64,000 nucleotides of DNA from Marivita sp051859345 (GCF_051859345.1 NZ_JBHYFV010000002.1:124001-188000), one strand, 5' to 3'; counted from the stretch's first letter, positions 50,656 to 59,561 are shown. Notes: generated from the sequence alone by a model not told the origin. Translations and numbers: made by a program.

Positions 50656-52295
50656 GCCTGCTTGATATCCGGGACCTGTCCCTGTCGATCCACGAGAAAC
50701 CGATCCTGCAAGGCATATCGCTGCGGATCGCCGAAGGTGAGATCACAGCCCTCACCGGAGAAAGCGGGTCCGGCAAATCCATGACCGCATTTGCGACGAT
50801 GGGTCTTTTGCCCAAAGGGGCCCAAACCAGCGGTGAAATCAATTTCAACGGGGCAAACCTGCTGACCCAAACCGAGCCCCAACTTTGCGACCTGCGTGGA
50901 CGCGAAATCGGCATGGTGTTCCAGGAACCGATGACCGCGCTCAATCCGGTTCAGACCATTGGCGCGCAGGTGATGGAAACCATCCTGATCCACAGGAAAA
51001 GAGGGCCCGCCTCGCGCGGCGATGCGATGACGCCCGTACAGGCCGAAGAGCGCGCCCGTGACGTGCTGACCCGCGTTGGCCTTCCCACCGATCGTTTCCC
51101 ACTCTCCCGATATCCGCACGAACTCAGCGGAGGTCAGCGCCAGCGTGTGGTGATCGCCATGGCCATCGCCCTGCGGCCCCGCCTGCTGATCGCGGATGAG
51201 CCGACCACCGCCCTTGATGTGACGACGCAGGCGCAAATCCTCGATCTGCTAAGGGGTCTCGTGGAGGAACAGAACATGGCACTCATGATGATCACGCATG
51301 ACCTTGCGGTGGTCAGCGACATGGCGCATTCGCTGAACGTCATGCGTCACGGCGAGATTGTTGACTCCGGCCCAACGACGCAAGTGCTGCGCGACATGCG
51401 CCATCCCTACACACGACAATTGTTCGAAGCGTCCCGCCATCAGGCCAACCTGAGCGCAGCCAAGGCCGATGCGCCCCTGTTGTCTGTCGATCAGGTTACC
51501 CGTGATTATCCACTTCCGCGCAAAACGCTTTTTGGTCCGCGTGCCCATTTTCGCGCGGTCAATCGGGTCAGTTTTGACATCAGACGTGGCGAACGCGTGG
51601 GGCTTGTGGGCGAATCCGGCTGTGGAAAATCCACCCTGACCCGCGCGATCCTCGGGCTGGAGCCGACACAGTCGGGCCAGATCACGCTTGACGGCGATCC
51701 CGTCTGGCAGGACGGACATCCGAACCTGTCCGTCCGGCGTAAGATGCAGGTCGTGTTTCAGGACCCCTATGGCAGCTTCAATCCTCGCCACCGCGTGGCG
51801 CGCCTGATCACTGAACCGTTCCACCTGTTGCCCGACCCGCCCAAAGGTGCAGAGAGGGACCGCGCCATAGAAGACGCCCTGACCGCCGTGGGTCTGTCGC
51901 CCGAGGATGCGGACAAGCACATCCACGCCTTTTCCGGGGGACAGCGCCAGCGCATCGCCATCGCCCGCGCGCTGATCATCAAGCCTGATCTGATTGTCTT
52001 TGACGAAGCGGTTTCTGCCCTCGATGTCCGCGTGCGGGCGCAAATCCTCGACCTGATGGCAGACCTCAGCCGCGAATACGGCCTGACTTATCTGTTCATC
52101 AGCCACGACCTGAGCGTCGTGCGGTCCATCACCGACCGCGTTTTGGTGATGCAGTCCGGGGAAATCGTCGAAGATCGCCCGACGAAGGCGATTTTCGACT
52201 CTCCGAACCATCCCTACACCCGCATCTTGATCAATGCGGCCCCCCGATTGCCCGACATTGCAGAGGTCCAAAATGCTGCCCACACTTCCCTTTGA
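50652..52295 (+). CDS. Peptide-type ABC transporter, fused double ATPase (DppDF/YejF-like)
   Basis: This 547-aa protein holds two complete ATPase halves. The first (about 1-260) has GESGSGKSM, LSGGQRQRVVIAMAIALRP and LLIADEPTTALD. The second (about 275-540) has GESGCGKST, FSGGQRQRIAIARALI and IVFDEAVSALD (Glu after the Walker B Asp intact). Each ends with the oligopeptide-type PYTR motif. It energises the two permeases encoded upstream. Its 3' end overlaps the aldehyde dehydrogenase gene by 23 nt. Confidence 0.92.
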   Translation: MSLLDIRDLSLSIHEKPILQGISLRIAEGEITALTGESGSGKSMTAFATMGLLPKGAQTSGEINFNGANLLTQTEPQLCDLRGREIGMVFQEPMTALNPVQTIGAQVMETILIHRKRGPASRGDAMTPVQAEERARDVLTRVGLPTDRFPLSRYPHELSGGQRQRVVIAMAIALRPRLLIADEPTTALDVTTQAQILDLLRGLVEEQNMALMMITHDLAVVSDMAHSLNVMRHGEIVDSGPTTQVLRDMRHPYTRQLFEASRHQANLSAAKADAPLLSVDQVTRDYPLPRKTLFGPRAHFRAVNRVSFDIRRGERVGLVGESGCGKSTLTRAILGLEPTQSGQITLDGDPVWQDGHPNLSVRRKMQVVFQDPYGSFNPRHRVARLITEPFHLLPDPPKGAERDRAIEDALTAVGLSPEDADKHIHAFSGGQRQRIAIARALIIKPDLIVFDEAVSALDVRVRAQILDLMADLSREYGLTYLFISHDLSVVRSITDRVLVMQSGEIVEDRPTKAIFDSPNHPYTRILINAAPRLPDIAEVQNAAHTSL

Positions 52296-53718
52296 TCCCA
52301 GCCACGTCCTGATCGGCGGCACCTGGAGGGGCGCCAGTGACACCCAGCCACTGATCAACCCGTCCAACGGCGAAACGCTTTGCCACATCGCCCGCAGTTC
52401 GCAAGTGGATGTGGACACAGCCGTGACCGCCGCCCAAGACGCGCTGGACGGCGCTTGGGGCAGGATGACCGCCTTGGAACGCGGTCGCTGCCTGACTCAG
52501 CTGGGCCAGCTTGTTCTGGATCACACCGACATTCTGACGACGCTGGAAACGCTTGATGTCGGTAAACCCGTCACCCAAGCCCGCGCCGATACCATCGCCC
52601 TTGCCCGCTACTGCGAATTCTACGGTGGGGCCGCCGACAAGGTACATGGTGAAACCATCCCCTATCTCGACGACTACACCGTCTACACCCTGCGCGAACC
52701 ACATGGCGTCACGGGCCACATCGTGCCGTGGAACTATCCAATGCAGATCATCGGACGCTCGGTCGGCGCGGCCCTTGCCATGGGCAACGCCTGTGTTCTG
52801 AAACCCGCCGAAGACGCCTGCCTGACCGCGCTCATGTTCGCCTATCTGGCCAAAGAGGCGGGGTTTCCCGATGGCGCATTGAACGTGGTGCCCGGCCTTG
52901 GGAGCGAAGCCGGTGCCGCGCTTGCCCGCCATCCGGGTGTGCATCACCTGAGCTTTACCGGGTCCGTACAAACGGGCCGTACGATCCAGACGCTTGCCGC
53001 AGAAAACGTCACTCCGGTAACACTCGAACTCGGCGGCAAATCCCCCCAGATCGTGTTCGACGATGCCGATCTGGACGACGCGCTGCCGTTTCTGGTCAAC
53101 GCGGGTCTGCAGAACGCCGGGCAAACCTGCTCTGCGGCCTCGCGCATCCTGATCCAGCGTGGCGTGTATGATCTTGTCGCGCAACGGATGGCCGACGCCT
53201 ACCGCGCAAAGACCCTCGGTCCGGCCAGCAACGATCCCGATATCGGCCCGCTGATCTCGGTCAAACAGAAGGCGCGGCTCGAAAGCCTGCTACAGACGGC
53301 CCAAGACCTTCCCTGCATCGCCGCAACACCAATGCCGGGTGACCTGCCCCCAGAGGGCGCCTATGTGCAGCCGCGCCTCTACGGCCCCGTGCCCCCAGAC
53401 CACCCACTGGCACAAGACGAGCTTTTCGGCCCGGTGCAGGTGCTCATCCCCTTCGACACCGAAGAAGACGCCGTTAGAATCGCCAATGGAACAATCTACG
53501 GCCTTGTCGCTGGCGTCTGGACCCGCGATGGGGCACGCCAGATGCGGCTGGCCAAAGCGCTGAAATGTGGGCAGGTTTTTCTGAACAATTACGGCGCGGG
53601 CGGCGGGGTCGAATTGCCGTTCGGCGGCACGGGCCAATCCGGCCATGGCCGTGAAAAGGGGTTTGAGGCACTTTATGGCTTCTCGACTTTGAAAACGGTC
53701 GCGGCGAAACACGGATAG
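52273..53718 (+). CDS. Aldehyde dehydrogenase (betaine-aldehyde/aminoaldehyde type)
   Basis: This 481-aa NAD(P)-dependent dehydrogenase starts at the ATG at 52273, inside the ATPase gene (AGAGG site). It has VPWNYPMQIIGRSVGAALAMGN, FTGSVQTGRTI, the general base Glu in TLELGGKSPQ and the nucleophile Cys in NAGQTCSAASR. Similarity is to betaine-aldehyde and gamma-aminobutyraldehyde dehydrogenases. Translational overlap with the importer indicates that it oxidises an aldehyde derived from the imported compound. Confidence 0.9.
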   Translation: MLPTLPFDPSHVLIGGTWRGASDTQPLINPSNGETLCHIARSSQVDVDTAVTAAQDALDGAWGRMTALERGRCLTQLGQLVLDHTDILTTLETLDVGKPVTQARADTIALARYCEFYGGAADKVHGETIPYLDDYTVYTLREPHGVTGHIVPWNYPMQIIGRSVGAALAMGNACVLKPAEDACLTALMFAYLAKEAGFPDGALNVVPGLGSEAGAALARHPGVHHLSFTGSVQTGRTIQTLAAENVTPVTLELGGKSPQIVFDDADLDDALPFLVNAGLQNAGQTCSAASRILIQRGVYDLVAQRMADAYRAKTLGPASNDPDIGPLISVKQKARLESLLQTAQDLPCIAATPMPGDLPPEGAYVQPRLYGPVPPDHPLAQDELFGPVQVLIPFDTEEDAVRIANGTIYGLVAGVWTRDGARQMRLAKALKCGQVFLNNYGAGGGVELPFGGTGQSGHGREKGFEALYGFSTLKTVAAKHG

Positions 53719-53731
53719 GAGGAAGAGCGTC

Positions 53732-54472
53732 ATGAGACTAAACGGAAAAACCGCCATCGTAACCGGAGCCGCCTCTGGCTTTGGGGCAGGCATCGCGCGC
53801 AAGTTTGCTGCCGAAGGCGCGACCGTCATGGTGGTCGATCTGAACACTGACGCAGCAAAGGCCATCGCATCCGAGATCGGCGGCACCACTTACACCGCTG
53901 ACGTGTCGAATGGCGACCAGGTGGCTGACATGATCGAAACTGCCATCACCCAATTGGGCCATGTCGACATCATGGTCAACAACGCGGGCATCACCCATTT
54001 GCCCGCCGCGATGGAAGATGTCACCGAAGAGGATTTCGACCGGGTCTTTGCCGTAAACTGCAAATCCGTCTACCTGACCGCCCGCGCATTGGTCCCGCAT
54101 TTCAAACATCGCCGGACAGGCACCATCCTCAACATTGCCTCGACTGCTGGCGTTTCCCCCCGGCCACGCCTCAACTGGTACAACGCCTCCAAGGGCTGGA
54201 TGATCACCGCGACACGCACAATGGCGGTTGAACTGGCCCCAGACGGCATCCGCGTGAACGCCCTTAACCCTGTGGCTGGCGAAACGCCGCTGCTCAAAAG
54301 CTTCATGGGCGAAGACACACCCGACATCCGCGCGAAATTCCTCTCGACCATCCCGCTGGGCCGCTTTTCGACCCCCGAAGACCTTGGCAATGCCGCCGCC
54401 TTCCTGTGCTCGGAGGAGGCCAGCATGATCACCGGCGTGTGTATGGAAGTCGACGGAGGACGCTGCATATGA
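53732..54472 (+). CDS. Short-chain dehydrogenase/reductase
   Basis: This 246-aa classical SDR starts behind a strong TAGGAGGAA site. The cofactor motif is TGAASGFGAG (about 11-20), with Asp at the end of beta-2 (VVDLN) favouring NAD. The catalytic elements are NNAG, ASTAG and Tyr-x3-Lys in YNASKGW, and the C-terminal SEEASMITGVCMEVDGGRCI is canonical. The substrate is an alcohol or ketone linked to the importer operon. Confidence 0.9.
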   Translation: MRLNGKTAIVTGAASGFGAGIARKFAAEGATVMVVDLNTDAAKAIASEIGGTTYTADVSNGDQVADMIETAITQLGHVDIMVNNAGITHLPAAMEDVTEEDFDRVFAVNCKSVYLTARALVPHFKHRRTGTILNIASTAGVSPRPRLNWYNASKGWMITATRTMAVELAPDGIRVNALNPVAGETPLLKSFMGEDTPDIRAKFLSTIPLGRFSTPEDLGNAAAFLCSEEASMITGVCMEVDGGRCI

Positions 54473-54477
54473 CCCGG

Positions 54478-54528
54478 GCTTCTTTGGGCTCCAAATACCT
54501 CGGGGAGTATGAGGGGCTGGCCCCTCAC
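54478..54528. repeat. 51-bp intergenic repeat with GC hairpin, copy 2
   Basis: GCTTCTTTGGGCT, AAATACCTCGGGG and the hairpin TGAGGGG-CTGG-CCCCTCA (54510-54527) align with the element at 19247-19297 over its full length. The stem differs at paired positions yet still folds. It fills most of the gap between the SDR and peptidase genes. Confidence 0.8.
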
Positions 54529-54557
54529 TCCAACCGTGCCAATGGCGGAACGCCGAA

Positions 54558-55559
54558 ATGACCCCCGGTCCCCGCAACCTGATCACCGATGTCGCAGGAC
54601 TGAAAGTCGGCAACGCGCAGGATGACATCCTCAAATCCGGCACCACGGTTCTTCTGTCAGAAGACGGACCCATGACCACCAGCTACGCTGTCATGGGCGG
54701 CGCACCGGGCACGCGCGACACCGATCTGCTTGAACCTGACAAGACGGTTGCCGGCGTCGATGCTCTGGTCCTGTCCGGCGGCTCTGCGTTTGGGCTTGCG
54801 GCAGCGCAGGGTGTGATGGACGCGCTGGCCCGACAGGGGCGCGGGTTTCAGATCCACTCTGCCCGCGTGCCCATCGTTCCCGCCGCGATCATCTTCGACC
54901 TGCTGAACCACGGCGACAAGAACTGGCAGGAAAACCCGTACCCGGCGCTTGGGCAACAGGCACTTGCCAACGCCACGCACGATTTTACAATCGGGACGGC
55001 CGGGGCAGGCACCGGCGCGACGGACGCGCAGCACAAAGGCGGCTTGGGGTCGGCGTCTCTGGTCTTGCCTGATGGCACCAGCATCGGCGCGCTTGTGGTG
55101 GTGAACGCGCTGGGAAGCGCAACCACGCCGTCGGGTCGCCACTTCTGGGCTGCGCCTTTTGAGATTGGGGATGAGTTCGGGGGGCTTGGCCCTGATCCTA
55201 TGGCAGGGCTGCAACCGCTTCCGCCCAGTCGCAAAACGGCGGCGATGGCCCAACATGGCAACACCACGATCGGGGTTGTCGCCACGGATGCCACGCTTGA
55301 CAAGGCCGCTTGCAAGCGGCTTGCGACGGCTGCACATGACGGGTTCGCCCGTGCACTTGTGCCCTCGCACACACCTTACGATGGCGACCTGATCTTTGCC
55401 TCCAGCACCGCCCGCCGCGCTGCACCGTCGGATGATGTTCTTGCGATGCTTGGACATTTTGCAGCCATCTGCATGTCCCGCGCCATCGCCCGTGCAGTTT
55501 GGGAGGCCTCTCCACGCGAGGGAGATGCGGTGCCCACGTTCCGGCATTCCCGCGGGTAA
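54558..55559 (+). CDS. P1-family (DmpA/NylC-like) peptidase
   Basis: This 333-aa Ntn-hydrolase-fold protein of the P1 family includes D-aminopeptidases, beta-aminopeptidases and 6-aminohexanoate-oligomer hydrolase. Segments GLAAAQGVMDALARQGRGF, GTAGAGTGATDAQHKGGLGSASLVLPDGTSIGALVVVNALG and STARRAAPSDDVL fit the family, which is normally self-cleaved into two chains. No signal peptide is seen, so it acts in the cytosol. Its position after an importer and two dehydrogenases suggests that it cleaves an unusual amide or peptide taken up by that importer. Confidence 0.86.
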   Translation: MTPGPRNLITDVAGLKVGNAQDDILKSGTTVLLSEDGPMTTSYAVMGGAPGTRDTDLLEPDKTVAGVDALVLSGGSAFGLAAAQGVMDALARQGRGFQIHSARVPIVPAAIIFDLLNHGDKNWQENPYPALGQQALANATHDFTIGTAGAGTGATDAQHKGGLGSASLVLPDGTSIGALVVVNALGSATTPSGRHFWAAPFEIGDEFGGLGPDPMAGLQPLPPSRKTAAMAQHGNTTIGVVATDATLDKAACKRLATAAHDGFARALVPSHTPYDGDLIFASSTARRAAPSDDVLAMLGHFAAICMSRAIARAVWEASPREGDAVPTFRHSRG

Positions 55560-55581
55560 AACGCCTTTGAAGCGGCTTGCA

Positions 55582-56373
55582 TCATCGCAAGATCGGCGGT
55601 TTCTTCGGATCACTGCCCGGCGCGACTGGCTCAAGAACCTCCGGCGCGTCAGGTTCCGGCAGATCGAAACGCAACCCGACGCGCGCCAGTTGGGCTGTCA
55701 CGGCGTCGGAATCCTTCAGGAACACAACATCAAGCGCAGCTGCCTCCAGCCCGGAGAACACCAGCGCTTCCTGTATGGCCTGCGCCAGCGCCGGTTCGGC
55801 CCCCGGCACGGTGCCGGTAAACCCGATCAGATGCCCGCGTACCCCGGTGTCGTAGAGCACCTCTGCCAGATAGCCGCGCCGCGCAAGACCCACCGCCGTG
55901 CGCAGCTTGGCGTCAACCGCCTCCAGCAATCCGTCAGGCACCGCTTTGGGCGCAAAAAGCTGTTCTGGGCGCGCCTCTGCTTCTGACGGTCCCTGCGCGA
56001 CGGTCTCGGCCAACCAATCCACCGCATCGGACGGCAAAAGGACCGACGATGGTGCGACTTCGGGGTTCAGGGCAATCCCGATCCCCTGTGCGGCCAGCAG
56101 CCCCACAATCGTCCGTCCCGACAGCGCCACATACGGAACGGCCCGCCCGGCAAAACCGCTCAGTCGATCCTCTGTGTCGAACACCAGCACATACCGGGTG
56201 TCACCGACATCGAACAATTCCGGCTCGACCTGATCGCCCTCGGCCTCACGCGCAAGCATCAGGAACAACTCTGCCTCGGCCAAACGATCGTAAAACCGCA
56301 ATCGCGACGCACTGTCGTCAGGTGCTGCCGTCATCGCCGCATGCGCGTGATCCAGCGGGGTTTCCAAGTTCAT
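55582..56373 (-). CDS. SseB-family protein
   Basis: This 263-aa protein starts at the ATG at 56373 behind AGGAGGTGATGG. It begins MNLETPLDHAHAAMTAAPDDSASRLRFYDRLAEAELFLML and contains DTRYVLVFDTEDRLSGFAGRAVPYVALSGRTIVGLL, matching the SseB N-terminal domain, whose function is unclear. The C-terminal half includes a serine-hydrolase-regulator-like segment and ends in a Pro-rich tail. It overlaps the upstream uracil-DNA-glycosylase-like gene. Confidence 0.85.
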   Translation of the reverse strand: MNLETPLDHAHAAMTAAPDDSASRLRFYDRLAEAELFLMLAREAEGDQVEPELFDVGDTRYVLVFDTEDRLSGFAGRAVPYVALSGRTIVGLLAAQGIGIALNPEVAPSSVLLPSDAVDWLAETVAQGPSEAEARPEQLFAPKAVPDGLLEAVDAKLRTAVGLARRGYLAEVLYDTGVRGHLIGFTGTVPGAEPALAQAIQEALVFSGLEAAALDVVFLKDSDAVTAQLARVGLRFDLPEPDAPEVLEPVAPGSDPKKPPILR

Positions 56374-56951
56374 GCCATCACCTCCTGAACCCGCGCGCGC
56401 AAGACCGGCAGAAGGTCGGCCTCGAACCAGGGGTTTTTCTTCAACCATGCGGTATTGCGCCAGCTTGGATGCGGCAAGGGCAGAAGCTTTGGCAGATGGT
56501 CGCGCCATGCGCGGACCGTTTCAGTCACACCGGACTTCACGCCCAGATGGTATTTCTGCGCATATCCCCCGATCACCAGCTTCAGCGGCACCGCGCCAAC
56601 GTGATCAAGCACTTCGGCATGCCATGTCTGGCGACAGATCGCGGGTGGAGGCAGGTCGGACCCGGCTGCGTTGTAGCCCGGAAAGCAAAAGCCCATCGGC
56701 ACAATCGCCACACGGTCCAGATCATAAAACGCCACCCGATCCAGCCCCAGCCAATCCCGCAAACGATCCCCGCTTGGGTCGTCGAACGGAATGCGACTGG
56801 TATGCGCGCGCATCCCCGGCGCCTGACTGCAAATCAGCAGGCGCGCGCCGGGTCGGAACCAAACCACAGGATTGGGGCGATGCCGCGTGGCGGTCGCTGC
56901 GAACCGGTCTGCGCAGAGGGTACAATGAGAGAGACGGTCCTGAACAGTCAT
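56370..56951 (-). CDS. Uracil-DNA-glycosylase-superfamily protein
   Basis: This 193-aa protein is of the COG1573-like uracil-DNA-glycosylase fold. LLICSQAPGMRAHTSRIPFDDPSGDRLRDWLG corresponds to the water-activating motif (GQAPG-like), and LPLPHPSWRNTAWLKKNPWFE to the DNA-intercalating HPS motif. A CTLC pair near the N-terminus could be part of a metal site, but the full four-Cys pattern of family 4 enzymes is not evident. Activity on uracil is therefore unproven. Confidence 0.82.
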   Translation of the reverse strand: MTVQDRLSHCTLCADRFAATATRHRPNPVVWFRPGARLLICSQAPGMRAHTSRIPFDDPSGDRLRDWLGLDRVAFYDLDRVAIVPMGFCFPGYNAAGSDLPPPAICRQTWHAEVLDHVGAVPLKLVIGGYAQKYHLGVKSGVTETVRAWRDHLPKLLPLPHPSWRNTAWLKKNPWFEADLLPVLRARVQEVMA

Positions 56952-56976
56952 GCCAAGCGATGTAATGCGTCGCGGC

Positions 56977-57483
56977 TCAGGTCAACGCGGTCGGGACGAT
57001 CAAGCGTGTCCCAAACCGGATCAAGCCGGCAATCCGGTGTAGGTGATCCGGTCGAAACGCCACGCAGCCTTCGGTCGGAAATCCGGGCCGCCGCCACCGG
57101 TGCAGAAAGATCGCTGATCCACGCCCCTTGACCGCGCGTGGCCAGTTCCAATCGGTCAGGAGCACCAGATCATACAGCGGATCGGACCGCCGGAGTGTTT
57201 CGTGACTATGCGGATACGGTGCGCGCACCATGAGGTTATAATCTTCGTGACCCGGATCATCCGACCACAGATCACCGGGTCGAATCGGCACCGCCCAATC
57301 GGTCGGACGCGCCATGCGGTCGGGCCGGTACAGCAGCCCCACGATGCGATGGAGTCCAACCGGCGTGGCACCGTCCCCTTCCCTCTTGTGCGCGGACACA
57401 CCGCCCCGCCCGAGTGTACAGGGCCACATCCGCCCCATGAAGCGCATCCCTTGCCGGGTCAGAACCATATCCGCAGGCGTCAC
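56977..57483 (-). CDS. L,D-transpeptidase (YkuD)-family protein
   Basis: This 168-aa protein has the YkuD catalytic motif HRWRRPGFPTEGCVAF (about 127-142, His...Gly-Cys). It lacks an obvious signal peptide, unlike most periplasmic L,D-transpeptidases, so location is uncertain. It starts at a GTG overlapping the ribA stop codon (GTGA). The family cross-links peptidoglycan stem peptides or trims them, and a single-domain form this short is common in Rhodobacterales. Confidence 0.87.
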   Translation of the reverse strand: MTPADMVLTRQGMRFMGRMWPCTLGRGGVSAHKREGDGATPVGLHRIVGLLYRPDRMARPTDWAVPIRPGDLWSDDPGHEDYNLMVRAPYPHSHETLRRSDPLYDLVLLTDWNWPRAVKGRGSAIFLHRWRRPGFPTEGCVAFRPDHLHRIAGLIRFGTRLIVPTALT

Positions 57484-58568
57484 AACAGATGCCCCGACTT
57501 TCGCGCCTTCGTCGCAAGGTAAGCGGTGTTATGCGGGTTTTCGCCCACTTTCAGAGACACCCGTTCGGTAACGGAAATGCCCTGCTTTTCCATCATCGCG
57601 ATTTTGGCCGGATTGTTCGTCAACAAGCGCACCGCGCCAAAGCCCAGCTTGCGCAGCAATTCGGCCCCGATCCGAAAGTCCCGCTCATCATCCTCGAACC
57701 CAAGCCGGTGATTGGCCTCGACCGTGTCAAAGCCTTGATCCTGAAGTGCATAGGCCCGCATCTTGTTGGCAAGTCCGATCCCGCGCCCCTCTTGGTTGAG
57801 GTAGAGCAACACCCCTGCCCCCTCGGTCCCCATTGCGGCCAAAGCACCATTCAACTGTGGGCCACAGTCGCATTTGAGGCTTCCCAACAGATCACCGGTG
57901 AAACAGGCCGAATGCAAACGCGCCAGAACCGGTGCCGCGCGATCGGGGCGTCCAATCTCGATTGCGTAATGCTCTTCAGAACCGTCTTCTGGCCGAAACA
58001 CATGCAACCGCGCATCATGCGCGACGCTCAGAGGCACCCTTGCCGACACGACCTGGTCAAACACCAAAGACGCGCCCAGTCGGGGGGCCGCCGTTTTGGC
58101 ATCAAGACAGGTCAATCCGTGGATCGCGGCAAAACCCGTCGAATCCGTCACAGGAACGGCAATCACCGCTGGCAGCAACCGCGCTGATTTGGCCAAGGCC
58201 ACCGCCATCCTGTGCAATCCGGCCTCGCGCCCCCGACGCGTGGCCAGAGGGCCCTTCATCGGATGGGTCAGATCATCCGCCGGATCGGCCAGCGCCTGAA
58301 CCCAACGCAATGTTGCGTCCGCCGAAAGCGCAACCCGCGCCACATCGCCATCATAGGCGCGCGCTTTGAGCGTTTCGGCGCGGCGTCCGGTCAGAACAAG
58401 ATCGGCCTGTCCGGGCAAGGCCATCAGATCGCGCAGACGCTCTGCCCCCAGGGTCTCGACGGACAGCACCAGAAGCCCGTCGTCCGAGTCCAGAACAATC
58501 GGCACTCCCATACGCAAATCCGCGCGCGCACGGGCCAGGAGTTCGGTGATGTCAGGCGCAAGCGTCAT
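57480..58568 (-). CDS. ribA: GTP cyclohydrolase II with N-terminal extension
   Basis: RibA opens GTP to give the first riboflavin precursor. The 362-aa protein (ATG at 58568) has a C-terminal cyclohydrolase II domain (about 165-350). Its zinc Cys residues lie in HSACFTGDLLGSLKCDCGPQL, with YLNQEGRGIGLANKM and LTNNPAKIAMMEKQGI also present. The first about 160 residues are a degenerate domain related to the RibB half of RibBA but without its acidic catalytic residues. The ribosome-binding site is weak. It is divergent from cenR. Confidence 0.92.
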   Translation of the reverse strand: MTLAPDITELLARARADLRMGVPIVLDSDDGLLVLSVETLGAERLRDLMALPGQADLVLTGRRAETLKARAYDGDVARVALSADATLRWVQALADPADDLTHPMKGPLATRRGREAGLHRMAVALAKSARLLPAVIAVPVTDSTGFAAIHGLTCLDAKTAAPRLGASLVFDQVVSARVPLSVAHDARLHVFRPEDGSEEHYAIEIGRPDRAAPVLARLHSACFTGDLLGSLKCDCGPQLNGALAAMGTEGAGVLLYLNQEGRGIGLANKMRAYALQDQGFDTVEANHRLGFEDDERDFRIGAELLRKLGFGAVRLLTNNPAKIAMMEKQGISVTERVSLKVGENPHNTAYLATKARKSGHLL

Positions 58569-58727
58569 GAAGGCGATGGTCTCCCAGCGGGCCGGATTGC
58601 AACAAAAGCCCCCGATTAATGAAACATTTGCCCCTTGCATACACGAGGCCGTGAAACACTTGCAGCAAATCTTGCCGCCACGCAACGTCCCGCCCATGTC
58701 TCACTCAACAGACGGAGAGGCAACACA

Positions 58728-59414
58728 ATGGCACAGCTCAAGAATATCCTTCTTGTCGATGATGATGACGATCTGCGCGAGGCACTGGCCGAACAACTGG
58801 TCATGACCGAAGATTTCGAGGTTTTCGAAGCGGATTGTGGCACAGCCGCCATGAGCCGGGTCAAGGAACAGCTTTATGATCTGATCATCCTTGATGTTGG
58901 CCTGCCGGACACGGATGGGCGTGAATTGTGCCGCCTGATGCGCAAACAAGGCGTCAAAGCGCCTGTATTGATGCTCACCGGCCATGATTCCGATTCCGAC
59001 ACGATCCTCGGTCTTGATGCGGGGGCAAATGATTACGTCACGAAGCCGTTCAAGTTCCCGGTGCTTCTGGCCCGCATTCGCGCCCAATTGCGCCAACACG
59101 AACAGTCCGAAGATGCCGTATTCACGCTTGGGCCGTATACGTTCAAGCCGTCGATGAAGCTCTTGATGACGGAAGACGAAAAAAAGATTCGTCTGACGGA
59201 GAAAGAGACGAACATCCTGAAATTCCTTTACCGTTCGACCGATGGGGTCGTGGCGCGGGATACGCTCTTGCATGAGGTCTGGGGCTACAACGCGGGTGTG
59301 ACCACTCACACCTTGGAAACCCACATCTACCGCCTGCGCCAAAAGATCGAACCCGATCCGTCAAACGCACGTCTGCTGGTGACGGAATCCGGCGGGTATC
59401 GGCTGGTGTCGTGA
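58728..59414 (+). CDS. cenR: OmpR-type response regulator CenR
   Basis: The 228-aa protein has a receiver domain with phospho-acceptor Asp56 (LIILDVGLPDTDG) and a winged-helix output domain (about 130-228, KIRLTEKETNILKFLYR, VWGYNAGVTTHTLETHIYRLRQKIEPDPS). The linker and the GANDYVTKPFKFPVLLARIRAQLRQHEQSEDAVF stretch match CenR, the cell-envelope regulator of Caulobacter and Rhodobacter. The ATG at 58728 has GGAGAGG upstream. No histidine kinase is adjacent, as in other species. A candidate small RNA follows it. Confidence 0.92.
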   Translation: MAQLKNILLVDDDDDLREALAEQLVMTEDFEVFEADCGTAAMSRVKEQLYDLIILDVGLPDTDGRELCRLMRKQGVKAPVLMLTGHDSDSDTILGLDAGANDYVTKPFKFPVLLARIRAQLRQHEQSEDAVFTLGPYTFKPSMKLLMTEDEKKIRLTEKETNILKFLYRSTDGVVARDTLLHEVWGYNAGVTTHTLETHIYRLRQKIEPDPSNARLLVTESGGYRLVS

Positions 59415-59429
59415 GACGTTGGTCGCCTG

Positions 59430-59443
59430 TTGATCCAGATCAA
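59430..59443 (+). promoter_or_regulatory. Perfect FNR/FnrL box
   Basis: TTGAT-CCAG-ATCAA is an exact match to the FNR consensus TTGAT-N4-ATCAA, 16 nt past the cenR stop codon. A class II promoter centred here would start at about 59478, with TAGAAG (59466-59471) as -10. No protein gene lies downstream on the plus strand before the convergent pnp. Confidence 0.75.
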
Positions 59444-59477
59444 AGTGGCATTCCACGCACACCTTTAGAAGCAGGTT

Positions 59478-59561
59478 AACAGTTCCCGTCGCATATGCGG
59501 GTCATCATATGCACCTCCCTGTTGGACTTGGCCCCGGACTTTGTTCCGGGGTCTTTTTTTT
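59478..59561 (+). ncRNA. Candidate FNR-controlled small RNA
   Basis: Between the predicted start and the T tract are a 7-bp hairpin GCATATG-N8-CATATGC (59491-59512), an unpaired ACCTCCCT (59513-59520) complementary to Shine-Dalgarno sequences, and an intrinsic terminator. This order (stem, pyrimidine seed, terminator with U tail) is that of trans-acting, Hfq-type small RNAs. The 5' end is inferred from FNR-promoter geometry, so it may be off by several bases. Rhodobacter makes anaerobic small RNAs (PcrZ is known), but I cannot say whether this is a homologue. Confidence 0.55.
59532..59561 (+). terminator. Intrinsic terminator downstream of cenR / of the candidate small RNA
   Basis: CCCCGGA-CTTTGT-TCCGGGG (59532-59551) is followed by TCTTTTTTTT. 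It is a strong plus-strand Rho-independent terminator. It can serve cenR readthrough and the short transcript expected from the FNR-type promoter. Confidence 0.92.
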
